From: Diacronema lutheri
Lineage: Eukaryota > Haptophyta > Pavlovophyceae > Pavlovales > Pavlovaceae
Direction: 5' to 3'
Assembly (NCBI GenBank): GCA_019448385.1
Contig: JAGTXO010000045.1
Location: 249,501-313,500 of the forward strand
DNA: 64,000 nucleotides
The position numbers and the translations under genes were made by a program. Positions 31,263 to 39,174 of this stretch are shown piece after piece (within the stretch, counting starts at the first letter, position 1; each line of letters begins with the position of its first letter). The notes under the pieces were generated by a model. That model ran no database searches. It had not been told where the DNA came from and saw only the letters and a program-made list of their open reading frames with translations.

Positions 31263-32417
31263 ATGGCCGAGCTCGCGGAGCTCAACGCGCAGCTCGGGCT
31301 CGAGCTTGGCGAGGGCGCGACGGAGGCTGACCTCGAGGATAAGGTGCGCGCCAGCACGCGGTGCGCGAGCGGATCGCCGCGCGTCTGCCGCGCCGGGCCG
31401 TCGGGCGAGGCGGCTGCCTCGCGCCGCGGCGAGCGCCGCACACTCGGCGCGGCCGACCCGCGCAGCGCTCGGCGGCGAGCCGAGCGCCCTCAGGTGGCGC
31501 ATCGCCACTTGCCCGATGCCACCACCGCCCGTGCGATCACGCGCCGCGTCTCGCTGCGCGGCGCGCACGCGCTCGCGCAGGGCCTCGAGGAGGTGCCACC
31601 GCAGGTGCTGCGGCTCGGCGCGCTCGAGACGCTGGTGCTTGACAGGAACCAGCTCACCGCGCTGCCCGATGCCATCGGCGCGCTCACGGAGCTGCGCGAG
31701 CTGCACGTGCGGCACAACGGCCTGCGCGCGTTGCCGGACGGCCTGTCCGCCGGGTGCGTGAAGCTCGAGGGCCTCTTCGTCGAGAACAACAAGCTCGGCG
31801 CGCTGCCGTCGGAGCTGGGCTCGCTCACGCAGCTCAAGGGCCTGATTGTGAACCGCAACGCGCTCACCGCGCTCCCGCCGTCCGTGTGCGCGTGCTTGGC
31901 GCTCGAGGGCCTCTACTGCGACGACAACCGGTTGGGCGAGCTGCCCGCAGATATTGGGCAACTGGGCGCGCTTGAGGAGCTCTCGGCGCGGCACAATGCG
32001 CTCTCGACGCTGCCGGCGTCTATTGGCGGCCTCTCGCGCCTTCGCGAGCTGCGCCTGTCACACAACCGGCTGAGCACGCTGCCCCAGTCTGTCGGCTCGC
32101 TTGTGAGCCTCAAGGGTCTCTTCCTCGACCACAACCGGCTGCAGACGCTGCCCGTCGAGATTGGCGGGCTCAAGGCGGTGGAGGACGTCAACCTGGAGAG
32201 CAACAAGATCAAGACGCTCCCCGTCACCATCGCCCACCTCGAGTCGCTCAAGGGCCTCTACTTGGAAAACAACGAGCTGCAGGCGCTCGGCTTTGCGCCG
32301 CAAACGATGCCGCAGCTGCGCAAGATGAGCGTCGCGGGCAACGCGCTCTCGTCCGCGGAGACGCAGCGACTGACAGACGCGGGCATCGAGCTCGGCGCGG
32401 CGCCCGTCGACCAGTGA
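31263..32417 (+). CDS. Leucine-rich-repeat protein
   Basis: Exon 1 (31263-31343) encodes MAELAELNAQLGLELGEG and ATEADLEDK. A GT-AG intron (31344-31493, phase 0) leads to exon 2 (31494-32417), 334 residues in all. Exon 2 is a regular series of about ten LRRs of 23 residues, for example LETLVLDRNQLTALPDAIGA, LKGLFLDHNRLQTLPVEIGG and LKGLYLENNELQALGF, following LxxLxLxxNxLxxLPxxIGx. This is the intracellular plant-PIRL/SHOC2-like consensus. No signal peptide or membrane segment is visible, so it is probably a cytosolic scaffold or adaptor; no partner domain is attached. Retaining the intron would also keep the frame open, so the intron is an inference from the Arg-rich composition and the splice motifs. 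Confidence 0.88.
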   Translation: MAELAELNAQLGLELGEGATEADLEDKVRASTRCASGSPRVCRAGPSGEAAASRRGERRTLGAADPRSARRRAERPQVAHRHLPDATTARAITRRVSLRGAHALAQGLEEVPPQVLRLGALETLVLDRNQLTALPDAIGALTELRELHVRHNGLRALPDGLSAGCVKLEGLFVENNKLGALPSELGSLTQLKGLIVNRNALTALPPSVCACLALEGLYCDDNRLGELPADIGQLGALEELSARHNALSTLPASIGGLSRLRELRLSHNRLSTLPQSVGSLVSLKGLFLDHNRLQTLPVEIGGLKAVEDVNLESNKIKTLPVTIAHLESLKGLYLENNELQALGFAPQTMPQLRKMSVAGNALSSAETQRLTDAGIELGAAPVDQ

Positions 32418-32495
32418 GTGCGACGCAAAGGGCGAGCGCCCACGCGGACACGACTGTAATTATGGAGTGGTGTACTCAAGATATACTATACCCAT
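32418..32495 (+). promoter_or_regulatory. Compact promoter of the MFS gene with TATA-like sequence
   Basis: Only 78 bases separate the LRR stop from the MFS ATG. Within them AAGATATACTATACCCATAT (32479-32498) is strikingly AT-rich for this window. It ends at the ATG itself, so it would act as a core promoter only if translation starts at the second ATG (32526). Confidence 0.45.
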
Positions 32496-33995
32496 ATGGG
32501 TACTTGTTATCTCTTTTCCACGGGTATGGCTGGCGGCCGGCTCGAACGGCCGGGCCTCGTGGAGAGGGTGCGCCGGCTGCTGGTGCTCCCCACCATCGTC
32601 TTCGCGCAGTTCGCGGGCACGTCCCTCTGGTTTGCGCCCAACGCCATCCTCCCGCTGGTTCGTTTTACGTCGGACGGCAGGCCTGCGCGGCGCGGAGGCG
32701 CAGCGGAGCTCGCGCTGCTCACGTCGCTCGTGCAGGCGGGGTACGTGGTCGGCACGCTTGTGTTGGCCTACCTGGCCGTCGCCGACCGGCTTCAAGCCGA
32801 ACGCGTCTTTGCCGTCGCGTGCGCGCTCGGCGCGCTCACCAACGGTCTGTGCGCGACGACGACGCGGCTGGCGTCGTGGGCGGCGCTTCGTTTGTGCGTC
32901 GGCGTCTGTCTGGCGGGCATCTACCCGGTCGGGATGAAGGTGGCCGCGCGGCAGTTTCCGCAGGGCCTGGGCGGACGTATGGGCGTGATCATTGGCGGTC
33001 TCGTGTTCGGCACCGCGTTCCCATGGCTGCTCGCGCTCCTTGGCGGCCGGCTACCATACGAGCAGCTGCTCGCTGCCGTCTCGGCGCTCGCGGCGCTCGG
33101 CGGGCTGCTGCTCGCGCTCGTCGTGGGCGCGGGGCCGGTGCGGGTGAGGCCTACGCCAGCGGCGCCCGCGCCGCTCCGAGCCGGCGAAGAGCGCGCGGCG
33201 GATGCCCTGGCGGGCGCCGCATCGGCCGCGGCACACGCGGCGGTCGCGCCCGCCGCGTTTGGCGTGGCGTCACTGCGCGCCATCTGGGCATCGCGCCAGT
33301 TCCGCGCGGCCGCGTGCGGCTACTTTGGGCACATGTGGGAGCTCTACGGCTTTTGGGTTTTTGTGCCAGAGCTCGTGCGCGCGCACGCGGCGTCGCGCGG
33401 CGCTTCGGGCGGCCTGTCGGTTGAGCTCGCGTCCTTCGTCGCGATCGCGGTGGGCGCGCCCGCCTCCGCGCTGGTCGGCGTCTGGTCGCTGTACGCGGCC
33501 CTGCCGCTTCGCGCGTCTGCCGGCAACGGTCGCGTCGTCGCCCCGGCCACGGCTGGCGCTCCCGGCGGCACGGAGGGCGGCGCAAAGGGCAGCGATGCGA
33601 AAGCAATCCCGGGGAGCGCGGTCGTGGCGATGGGCTCATTGCTGCTGAGCGGGCTCTGCTGCCTCCTCGCGCCACTGAGCACGCGGATGAGCACCGGTGC
33701 GTTTGCCACGCTGCTCGTCGTGTGGGGCTCGGCTGTCGTGGCGGACTCGGGGCAGTTCTCTGCGCTTTGTGCCAAGGGAGCGCCCAGCGAGCTGGTCGGC
33801 ACAGCGCTCACGCTCACCACGTGCGCCGGCTTCGCTCTCACGATCGCCTCGATCCAGATGGTGGGCGCGATGCTCGGCGCGGGTGTTGACGCGGGCCTCG
33901 CGATGCTCGCTCTCACGCCAGGGCCCGCCTGCGGCCTCGCCGCTGCTTACGTGGAGTGGCCCCTTCACCGCGCCGTGTGCGCGCGCCCGCGTTAG
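32496..33995 (+). CDS. Major facilitator superfamily transporter
   Basis: Single exon, 499 residues from the first ATG (MGTCYLFSTG); the ATG at 32526 (MAGGRLERPG) is equally likely. The hydrophobic segments include LLVLPTIVFAQFAGTSLWFA, LTSLVQAGYVVGTLVLAYLA, ALRLCVGVCLAGIYPVGMKV, GVIIGGLVFGTAFPWLLALL, ALAALGGLLLALVVGAGPV, FRAAACGYFGHMWELYGFWV, FVAIAVGAPASALVGVWSLY, MGSLLLSGLCCLLAPLS and ALTLTTCAGFALTIASIQMV: about 12 helices with a hydrophilic loop in the middle, the MFS layout. A loop between helices 2 and 3 carries AVADRLQAERV, a variant of the family A-motif. The overall look resembles bacterial sugar/nitrate-type MFS carriers; no substrate can be assigned. The absence of introns would fit transfer from bacteria but is not evidence alone. 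Confidence 0.85.
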   Translation: MGTCYLFSTGMAGGRLERPGLVERVRRLLVLPTIVFAQFAGTSLWFAPNAILPLVRFTSDGRPARRGGAAELALLTSLVQAGYVVGTLVLAYLAVADRLQAERVFAVACALGALTNGLCATTTRLASWAALRLCVGVCLAGIYPVGMKVAARQFPQGLGGRMGVIIGGLVFGTAFPWLLALLGGRLPYEQLLAAVSALAALGGLLLALVVGAGPVRVRPTPAAPAPLRAGEERAADALAGAASAAAHAAVAPAAFGVASLRAIWASRQFRAAACGYFGHMWELYGFWVFVPELVRAHAASRGASGGLSVELASFVAIAVGAPASALVGVWSLYAALPLRASAGNGRVVAPATAGAPGGTEGGAKGSDAKAIPGSAVVAMGSLLLSGLCCLLAPLSTRMSTGAFATLLVVWGSAVVADSGQFSALCAKGAPSELVGTALTLTTCAGFALTIASIQMVGAMLGAGVDAGLAMLALTPGPACGLAAAYVEWPLHRAVCARPR

Positions 33996-34674
33996 AGTCG
34001 GCGTTTTCCTCCCGAGTGCATCCTCTTTGCAATCCACCGCGCGCTGTATGTATACTAACGACGCTTTCCGACGGGTCAACAGATGGGGTCAGGAAGTGCG
34101 CAGCGAGGCGCCAGGCGGAGCAGGCCCAAAGGCCCACACGCGCCTAGCCACCGCGCGCCGCCGCCCGCGCGCCGCCGCACCGGTGGCCGCCGTCAATCAC
34201 ACCACCGGCCGACGCGCACGCGCACGCCGAGGCCCGAAGATCGTCGGCGACGACCGCCACCCCCGAGCCGCCGCCTGCCACGTCGCCAAGCCGCCCGCCG
34301 CCGCTGCAGAGCGCGACGCCCGCCGCCAGCGAGCCGCCGCCCTCCCCGCCGCGTCGCAGCCCCCTGCCGCCGCCGCGAAGCGCACCGCCACCCGCCGCCA
34401 GCGTGGCAAGCGCCGCGATGCTGGCCGCGTGGCCGCGCACGCGCGCCCCGCCACCCCCAAACCCACCGACCGGGGCGAAAAGTACGTTGTTCGCGGTGCC
34501 GGCGCAGTCGATGGGCAGGGGCGGCGGGGCGCGCGGAGCGCGGCCAGCAGAGCGCGAGGGCGCAGCCTGGATGGCCAAGGCAGGCGTCGTCAAGGCAGCC
34601 GGCGTTCCGAAGCTGCCGGCCGGCACGGCCGCGTCGTTAGTACGTATGAGAACGACCCAAAAGCCCCAGCACGC
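33996..34674. other. Convergent intergenic region, no supported gene
   Basis: Lies between the MFS stop and the SHIPPO stop. All three plus frames and one minus frame are open here, encoding Arg/Pro/Ala or Gly/Ala low complexity. One plus frame (34050-34640) is Ala/Lys/Arg-rich with AAAAKRTATRRQRGKRRDAG, vaguely like a basic nucleic-acid-binding tail, but no domain or clear start supports it. Confidence 0.45.
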
Positions 34675-35478
34675 TCAGAACGAGGCGTTGACCGAGTAGG
34701 CATGCGTGGTCGAGTGCTCCGTCTTCTTCTTGGGCGTGTAGTCGGCCGGGCCCGGCCCGCTCGCCTTGCTCTCCCGGAAGCGAGGCGAGTGCGAGCTGAA
34801 GCTGGGCGATTTGAGCCGCGACGAGCGATTGATGTCGGCCGAGAGCGATTGCGTCTCGAATCCGTTGTAATGGCCTGGCCCGAGCGGGTTCACCTCGCCC
34901 TGCAGAAGCTGCAGCTCGCGCGCCGATGCAGACGCGAACGCCGACGACGCCTTGAGCGCAAGGCTGCCGCCCAGGTAAGCCACCTCATGGCCGCGCGGGT
35001 TATACGCGGCGGCGCCAGGCGAGCGTGCAGCTTGGCCCTTGAATCGCGGGCTTGCCGACTTGAACACGCCGGACGACGCACGCGCTAGCGTCTTGTCGAC
35101 GACATCGCCGCCGTAAGCGCCCGGACCAGGGAACGCGCCGACCTCCTTGGCCTCGGCCTCCCACGGCAGCTCGATGCGCGCGGCGTATCCGATCGCCGCC
35201 GCCGACGCCGACTGGCCGAGCGCGCGCGATCTGGGCGTTGGCACGTAGTCGGCTGGGCCGGGCATGTGCGCCGCGGGCTCGGAGAAGCGCTTGGAGCGCG
35301 CAAACGTCGGCTTCTGCAGGCCGGCGCGCTGCGAACCGTTGTTGATCGTCGAGGCGACGACGGTGATAGGTCCAGGCGACGTCGACGGCCGATTCTCCCA
35401 CGGCAGCGACGCGCGCGCGCCCCGCGCCGCGAAGGCCGCTGACGGCTTCTGCCAACCGGCAGGCAGCGCGCTCGGCAT
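34675..35478 (-). CDS. SHIPPO (STPGR) repeat protein, flagellar/microtubule type
   Basis: Starts at the ATG at 35478 (MPSALPAGWQKPSAAF); 267 residues, one exon. The Pro-Gly-Pro-x-x-Tyr signature recurs about every 30-45 residues: TSPGPITV, HMPGPADYVP, AFPGPGAYGG, RSPGAAAYNP, PLGPGHYNGF and GPGPADYTPKK. Between them lie Phe/Ser/Lys-rich linkers such as SPSFSSHSPRF. This is the sperm-tail PG-rich repeat of ODF3/CIMAP proteins, many of which bind the inside or outside of axonemal microtubules. It indicates that the organism builds a flagellum. It contains no catalytic domain. Confidence 0.88.
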   Translation of the reverse strand: MPSALPAGWQKPSAAFAARGARASLPWENRPSTSPGPITVVASTINNGSQRAGLQKPTFARSKRFSEPAAHMPGPADYVPTPRSRALGQSASAAAIGYAARIELPWEAEAKEVGAFPGPGAYGGDVVDKTLARASSGVFKSASPRFKGQAARSPGAAAYNPRGHEVAYLGGSLALKASSAFASASARELQLLQGEVNPLGPGHYNGFETQSLSADINRSSRLKSPSFSSHSPRFRESKASGPGPADYTPKKKTEHSTTHAYSVNASF

Positions 35479-35852
35479 CACGAGGGCGGCGGCAGGAAAC
35501 AGACTACGTCTTTTTTCCTGTAATTGTTTTCCCTCGCACTGCTCATAGTGCTCTCACTTGCGTTGCGACGAAACGAGACCACGAATCCACGATCGCGGAG
35601 GCCGGAGCACTGGGCCGGAGGCGTTGTGCCCGGCGACGTGGGGACGGCGGGGGCACAGCGAGGGCGCCACGCGAGGGCGTTTCGCGCGCGGCGCCTACGA
35701 TGCGTCGATCACGACGAGCGACGCGCCGCCAGCGACGTGGGTGCGGGGTGGCACGCGCCCGCCGCAGCCCGCGCCCGCGTGAGCGGCCGTCGCCGCGCGG
35801 CTCCGCGTGGGCGATGGCGCACTCGGGAGCCTTGCGCGGGAAGCGCGGGCAG

Positions 35853-36509
35853 TCAGCCGTGCATGTGGTTGTGCGCAAGGCGTGCGTATTTGGCCGCGAG
35901 GGCGCGGATGAAGCCCTCCTTGTCGAGCGTGCCAGCGTTCACCACCTTGCCCGGCAACCCAAGCACGAGCGAGTTGCGCGGCACGTGCAGGCCGGCTGGC
36001 ACGACCGCGCCCGCGCCGACGATGGAGCCACGGCCGATTGTCACGCCGTCGAGCACGGTCGCGTTCATGCCGATGAGGCACGCGTCCTCGATCGTGCACC
36101 CGTGCAGCACCGCGCGGTGGCCCACGACGACCTCGTCGCCCACGACAGTCGCATCGTCGTCGCCCAGGTGCACGACGGTGCCGTCCTGCAAATTGGAGTT
36201 GGCGCCAAGTACGATGGCGTTGATGTCGGCGCGGAGGACGCACCCGTACCACACCTGCGCGCCCTCGCGCACCGTGACGTCGCCGATCAGGCTGGCGCCC
36301 GCGCAGACGAGCGCCGACGCGGCGACCGACGGCACGGCCGAGTGGTAGCGGTCGATGATCGCGCGCGGATAGCGCGCGCGCAGCTCGGCGAGGCGGTGCT
36401 CGACGGCACGCACGTCGGCGGGTGGGCCGTCGACGCGTGGGCACGACCCGTCACCCACGTGCGTGCGGATCGCGAGGCCTCGAGCGGCAAGCCGGCGGCC
36501 GGCCAGCAT
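35853..36509 (-). CDS. Gamma-class carbonic anhydrase-like protein (left-handed beta helix)
   Basis: 218 residues from the ATG at 36509 (MLAGRRLAARGLAI). After a 60-residue N-terminal region that may include a mitochondrial presequence, hexapeptide-type turns follow: VCAGASLIGDVTVREGAQVW, YGCVLRADINAIVLGANSNL, QDGTVVHLGDDDATVVGDEV, VVGHRAVLHGCTIEDACLIG and MNATVLDGVTIGRGSIVGAG. The three zinc-ligand positions of the family are occupied by His (VVHLG; VGHRAVLHG). Such proteins form trimers; in plants and algae they are a matrix-arm module of mitochondrial complex I, possibly with CA activity. The C-terminus LPGKVVNAGTLDKEGFIRAL is the usual final helix region. It is divergent from the elongase gene, 153 bases away. 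Confidence 0.95.
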   Translation of the reverse strand: MLAGRRLAARGLAIRTHVGDGSCPRVDGPPADVRAVEHRLAELRARYPRAIIDRYHSAVPSVAASALVCAGASLIGDVTVREGAQVWYGCVLRADINAIVLGANSNLQDGTVVHLGDDDATVVGDEVVVGHRAVLHGCTIEDACLIGMNATVLDGVTIGRGSIVGAGAVVPAGLHVPRNSLVLGLPGKVVNAGTLDKEGFIRALAAKYARLAHNHMHG

Positions 36510-36662
36510 GACTGAGTGCGTTTTGGCCGGCGAAGGAGGGAGGAGGGGGGGGGGGGGGGGGGGGGGAAGGTCCGGTTCGAGTGCGAATCACGTGCCGCCG
36601 TGCGCGGCCGAGACGCGGAGTGCGCGTCTGCGGCGTGCGTACACGTTGCGCCAGCCGTCCGG
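36510..36662. promoter_or_regulatory. Bidirectional intergenic region with a 22-G run
   Basis: Between the divergent gamma-CA and elongase ATGs. Holds 22 consecutive Gs at 36545-36566 in a purine-rich block (GGAGGGAGGA before it). A promoter function is positional inference. Confidence 0.5.
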
Positions 36663-37475
36663 ATGGCGTCCACGTGGCTTGCGTGGCACGACGCCTTCGA
36701 CGGGCGCAAAGCCGCCGTGTGGTTCCTCGCGCACGTACACGTCCCCGTCGGCGCTGCGCTCAGCTACTGCGCGATGCTCGCGCTGCTCCCGCGATTGATG
36801 GCGGCGCGTAAGCCGCTCCAGCTGCACGCGCTCACGCTCTACTGGAACCTGGCGCTCACACTCTTCTCCGGACTTGGTGCTGCGCACACGCTGCCCACCC
36901 TCTGGCGCGTCCTTCGGGAGCGCGGCTTCAAGTACTCGTTCTGCGCCGACGTATTTGAGATCGTCGGCGGCGACGGCCGTGGCCCGCCCTACTTTTGGGC
37001 GGCGGCGTTCGTAATATCGAAGCAGCTTGAGTTTGGGGACACCGCGCTGCTGCTGCTCAAGAAGAAGCGCGCCACCTTCCTCCACACCTTCCACCACGTG
37101 TCCGTCGCGCTGCTCACGTGGTTCGGTTTCGCCACGCACGCGCCGGTTGCCATGTGGTGCGGCACGATGAACTACACGGTCCACGCGCTCATGTACGGCT
37201 ACTATTCGGCGATGGCGAGTCCGACATGCCGCCCGTACGCGCGTCCCCTCGCCGGCTGCGTCACGCTGCTGCAGATCGCGCAGATGGTCGTCGCGTGCGC
37301 AATCCACATCGGCGTCGTCGGCTGGCGGCTGCTCGGTGAGCCGTGCTGGTGGGACCCGCCGATGCTGCTGTGCACGCTCGGCGCGTACGTGGTCTACCTC
37401 GTCCTCTTCGCGCAGATCTTCGTCACGCGCTACCTCCTGCCGGCCAACGGCCGAGCAACCGGCAAAGCGGACTGA
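36663..37475 (+). CDS. ELO-family fatty acid elongase (ELOVL6-like)
   Basis: 270 residues from MASTWLAWHDAFDG. The ELO signatures are all present: FVISKQLEFGDTALLLL (KxxExxDT), FLHTFHHVSVALLTW (catalytic HxxHH box) and MNYTVHALMYGYYSAM (NxxxHxxMYxYY). Helices flank them, for example FLAHVHVPVGAALSYCAMLA and LLQIAQMVVACAIHIGVVG. It is a multi-pass ER enzyme catalysing the condensing step that adds two carbons to acyl-CoA. HTFHHVSV and MNYTVHALMYGYY match the subfamily that elongates saturated and monounsaturated chains (ELOVL6/ELOVL3) rather than the PUFA-type QVFHH box, but substrate choice is an inference. There is no intron. The C-terminus lacks a KKxx signal. Confidence 0.94.
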   Translation: MASTWLAWHDAFDGRKAAVWFLAHVHVPVGAALSYCAMLALLPRLMAARKPLQLHALTLYWNLALTLFSGLGAAHTLPTLWRVLRERGFKYSFCADVFEIVGGDGRGPPYFWAAAFVISKQLEFGDTALLLLKKKRATFLHTFHHVSVALLTWFGFATHAPVAMWCGTMNYTVHALMYGYYSAMASPTCRPYARPLAGCVTLLQIAQMVVACAIHIGVVGWRLLGEPCWWDPPMLLCTLGAYVVYLVLFAQIFVTRYLLPANGRATGKAD

Positions 37476-37714
37476 CCCCGCGGTCGAAGCTCGCCGACCT
37501 CGGAGACCTCGGGTTAGTTTCCCGTGCCATTCGGGCCCTTCTGTCGAGCTAGCGAGCGTTGAATATGCGAGCTCGGACGGGGCGGGGGCTTCCTCCCTCC
37601 ACGATCGAATTCCCCGTCTGCGTGTCTCTGAGGTCAGCAAGCTTCGACCCCCACCCGCACGTCGACTAGCGAGCTCGGGCGAAACGAGCGCGCTCGCAAG
37701 AAAGCGTAGCACGC

Positions 37715-38140
37715 TCACACCTTGTTCTTAAAACGGTCCTTCCTCCTGCGCTTCTTGACCTTGTGCCGGTTCATCTTGAGCTTGCGCTTCTTCTTGGTCG
37801 ATGAGAGCTCAAGCGACGGCGCGAGCGTCGGGTGGACGGCCCACGCGAGCGGCGAGAAGGTGATGCCGAACATGGGCGCCTCGGCTAGCGAGGACACCAC
37901 GCACTGGCCAGCTTGGCGCGGCGCCACGCTCACGAGCTCGACGCCCTGTGTCGTGACGAGCGGCGGCTCGCGGGCAAACGGCTCCCAGCGCGCGCAGATG
38001 CGCGGGTGGGCGGCGGCTGACGGCGAGAGCAGGCGCGACGGCTGCGCGTGCGCGGCAATGCCGTGCCGCGCGAGCTCGCGCGCCGCTCGCGCGAGGGGGG
38101 CAAGGCCCCTCAGCGAGGCACGCGCCGCGTCTCGCAGCAT
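37715..38140 (-). CDS. Mitochondrial small-ribosomal-subunit protein mS38 / Cox24-like
   Basis: 141 residues from the ATG at 38140. The N-terminus MLRDAARASLRGLAPLARAA is an Arg-rich amphipathic presequence. The middle is unremarkable. The last 30 residues, STKKKRKLKMNRHKVKKRRR plus KDRFKNKV, are the short, very basic C-terminal signature of the mS38/AURKAIP1/Cox24 family (K.RKMN.HK..KR.K). In yeast and human this segment threads into the mitoribosomal small subunit near h44. Only the C-terminal motif is diagnostic, so the call rests on it, the presequence and the size. Confidence 0.8.
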   Translation of the reverse strand: MLRDAARASLRGLAPLARAARELARHGIAAHAQPSRLLSPSAAAHPRICARWEPFAREPPLVTTQGVELVSVAPRQAGQCVVSSLAEAPMFGITFSPLAWAVHPTLAPSLELSSTKKKRKLKMNRHKVKKRRRKDRFKNKV

Positions 38141-38145
38141 GGCGT

Positions 38146-39030
38146 ATGGCGACGACGGTCGAAGACCCCCAGAGGAGCGAATTTCGTCGGCCGCCCGAAA
38201 TGCCGGCGCACGTGGGTGCGCCGTTGCAAGCGCGCCTCGCATGCCTCGCATGCCTCGCGCTAGGCACTCGTGCGCTGCCGCATGCGTTGCAAGCGAGCCG
38301 ACGGCTCGCGCCGTCACGCGCGCACATCCGCCTCGGCGGCGGCGACGGCGCCGGCGCGCCGCCTGCGGACGCGGTCGCCGGTGGCCCGGGCGGCGGCGCC
38401 GGCAGGTGCGGCGGTGACGGTAGCAGCGGCGGAGGCGGAGGCGGTGGTGGCGGCGGCAAGGGCGGTGGCGGCAGTGGGAGTGACGGTCGGCCATTCGGCT
38501 CGGCGCGTGACTGGCTCGCGCGCAACCCGATTGCGCTCAAGGCCACGTCGATGGGCGCGACGTACTCGCTCGCGGACATCGCCGCGCAGCTCTGGGCGTT
38601 TGATGGCGGCGCAGTACCGCTTCTCGACCGGCTGCGGCGCAACCTGGGCCTGTCGTTGATTGGGCTGCTCTGGGTTGGCCCGCTCCTCTCCGTCTGGTTC
38701 GACTGGCTCGCCGTCATCTGCCCGGGTGCCGGCGTACGGCCTGTGCTCTTGCGCACGCTCGCCGACCAGCTGCTCGAGGCGCCGTTCATGATCAGCTCCA
38801 TCTTCTTCTTCTCCGCGCTGGTCGAGGGGCACGACGTCGCTTTTGCCATGCGCAAGGTGCGCGCCGGCGTCGTGCGCACGTGGGCGAGCTGCTCGGTCGT
38901 GTGGGCGCCCGTGCAGCTGGTCAACCAGGGCCTCGTGCCGCTCCACCTGCGCGTCTACTTCCAGGCGTTCGTCTCCTTCTTCTGGGACGCGTACATGTCC
39001 GTCGCGGCGCACGCGCCCGTCCCTGATTAA
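38146..39030 (+). CDS. Mpv17/PMP22-family membrane protein
   Basis: The open frame starts at MATTVEDPQRSEF (38146), five bases from the mS38 start on the other strand; the ATG at 38200 (MPAHVGAPLQARLACL) would leave a more reasonable gap and a mitochondrial-type leader. After a Gly-rich linker, the Mpv17 domain reads ARNPIALKATSMGATYSLAD (W.Y...NP...K..T.....D), GLLWVGPLLSVWFDWL, RTLADQLLEAPFMISSIFFF (DQ....P) and WAPVQLVNQGLVPLHLRVYF (W.P.Q..N...VP...R). The C-terminus is FVSFFWDAYMSVAAHAP. Family members are four-helix proteins of the inner mitochondrial or peroxisomal membrane, thought to form small channels. The usual WxxWPxxQ is reduced to WAPVQ. Confidence 0.9.
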   Translation: MATTVEDPQRSEFRRPPEMPAHVGAPLQARLACLACLALGTRALPHALQASRRLAPSRAHIRLGGGDGAGAPPADAVAGGPGGGAGRCGGDGSSGGGGGGGGGGKGGGGSGSDGRPFGSARDWLARNPIALKATSMGATYSLADIAAQLWAFDGGAVPLLDRLRRNLGLSLIGLLWVGPLLSVWFDWLAVICPGAGVRPVLLRTLADQLLEAPFMISSIFFFSALVEGHDVAFAMRKVRAGVVRTWASCSVVWAPVQLVNQGLVPLHLRVYFQAFVSFFWDAYMSVAAHAPVPD

Positions 39031-39174
39031 CGCGCCACGCGCACGGGCCGCGCCGCGCCTGTCGCGCCCGTCCGCCTCGCGGCTCGGCTGAGCCGCGTAA
39101 TTCGAAATTGGGCGATGACTTGTTGAGGTCATCTCGTCGACGTTGCGGGCTCGTCGCTCATCTTCAGGTGCGGA

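Noticed and set aside
34083-34640. Basic Arg/Pro/Ala plus-strand ORF after the MFS gene
   Set aside because: All frames are open here, no domain is visible, and composition matches random high-GC sequence.
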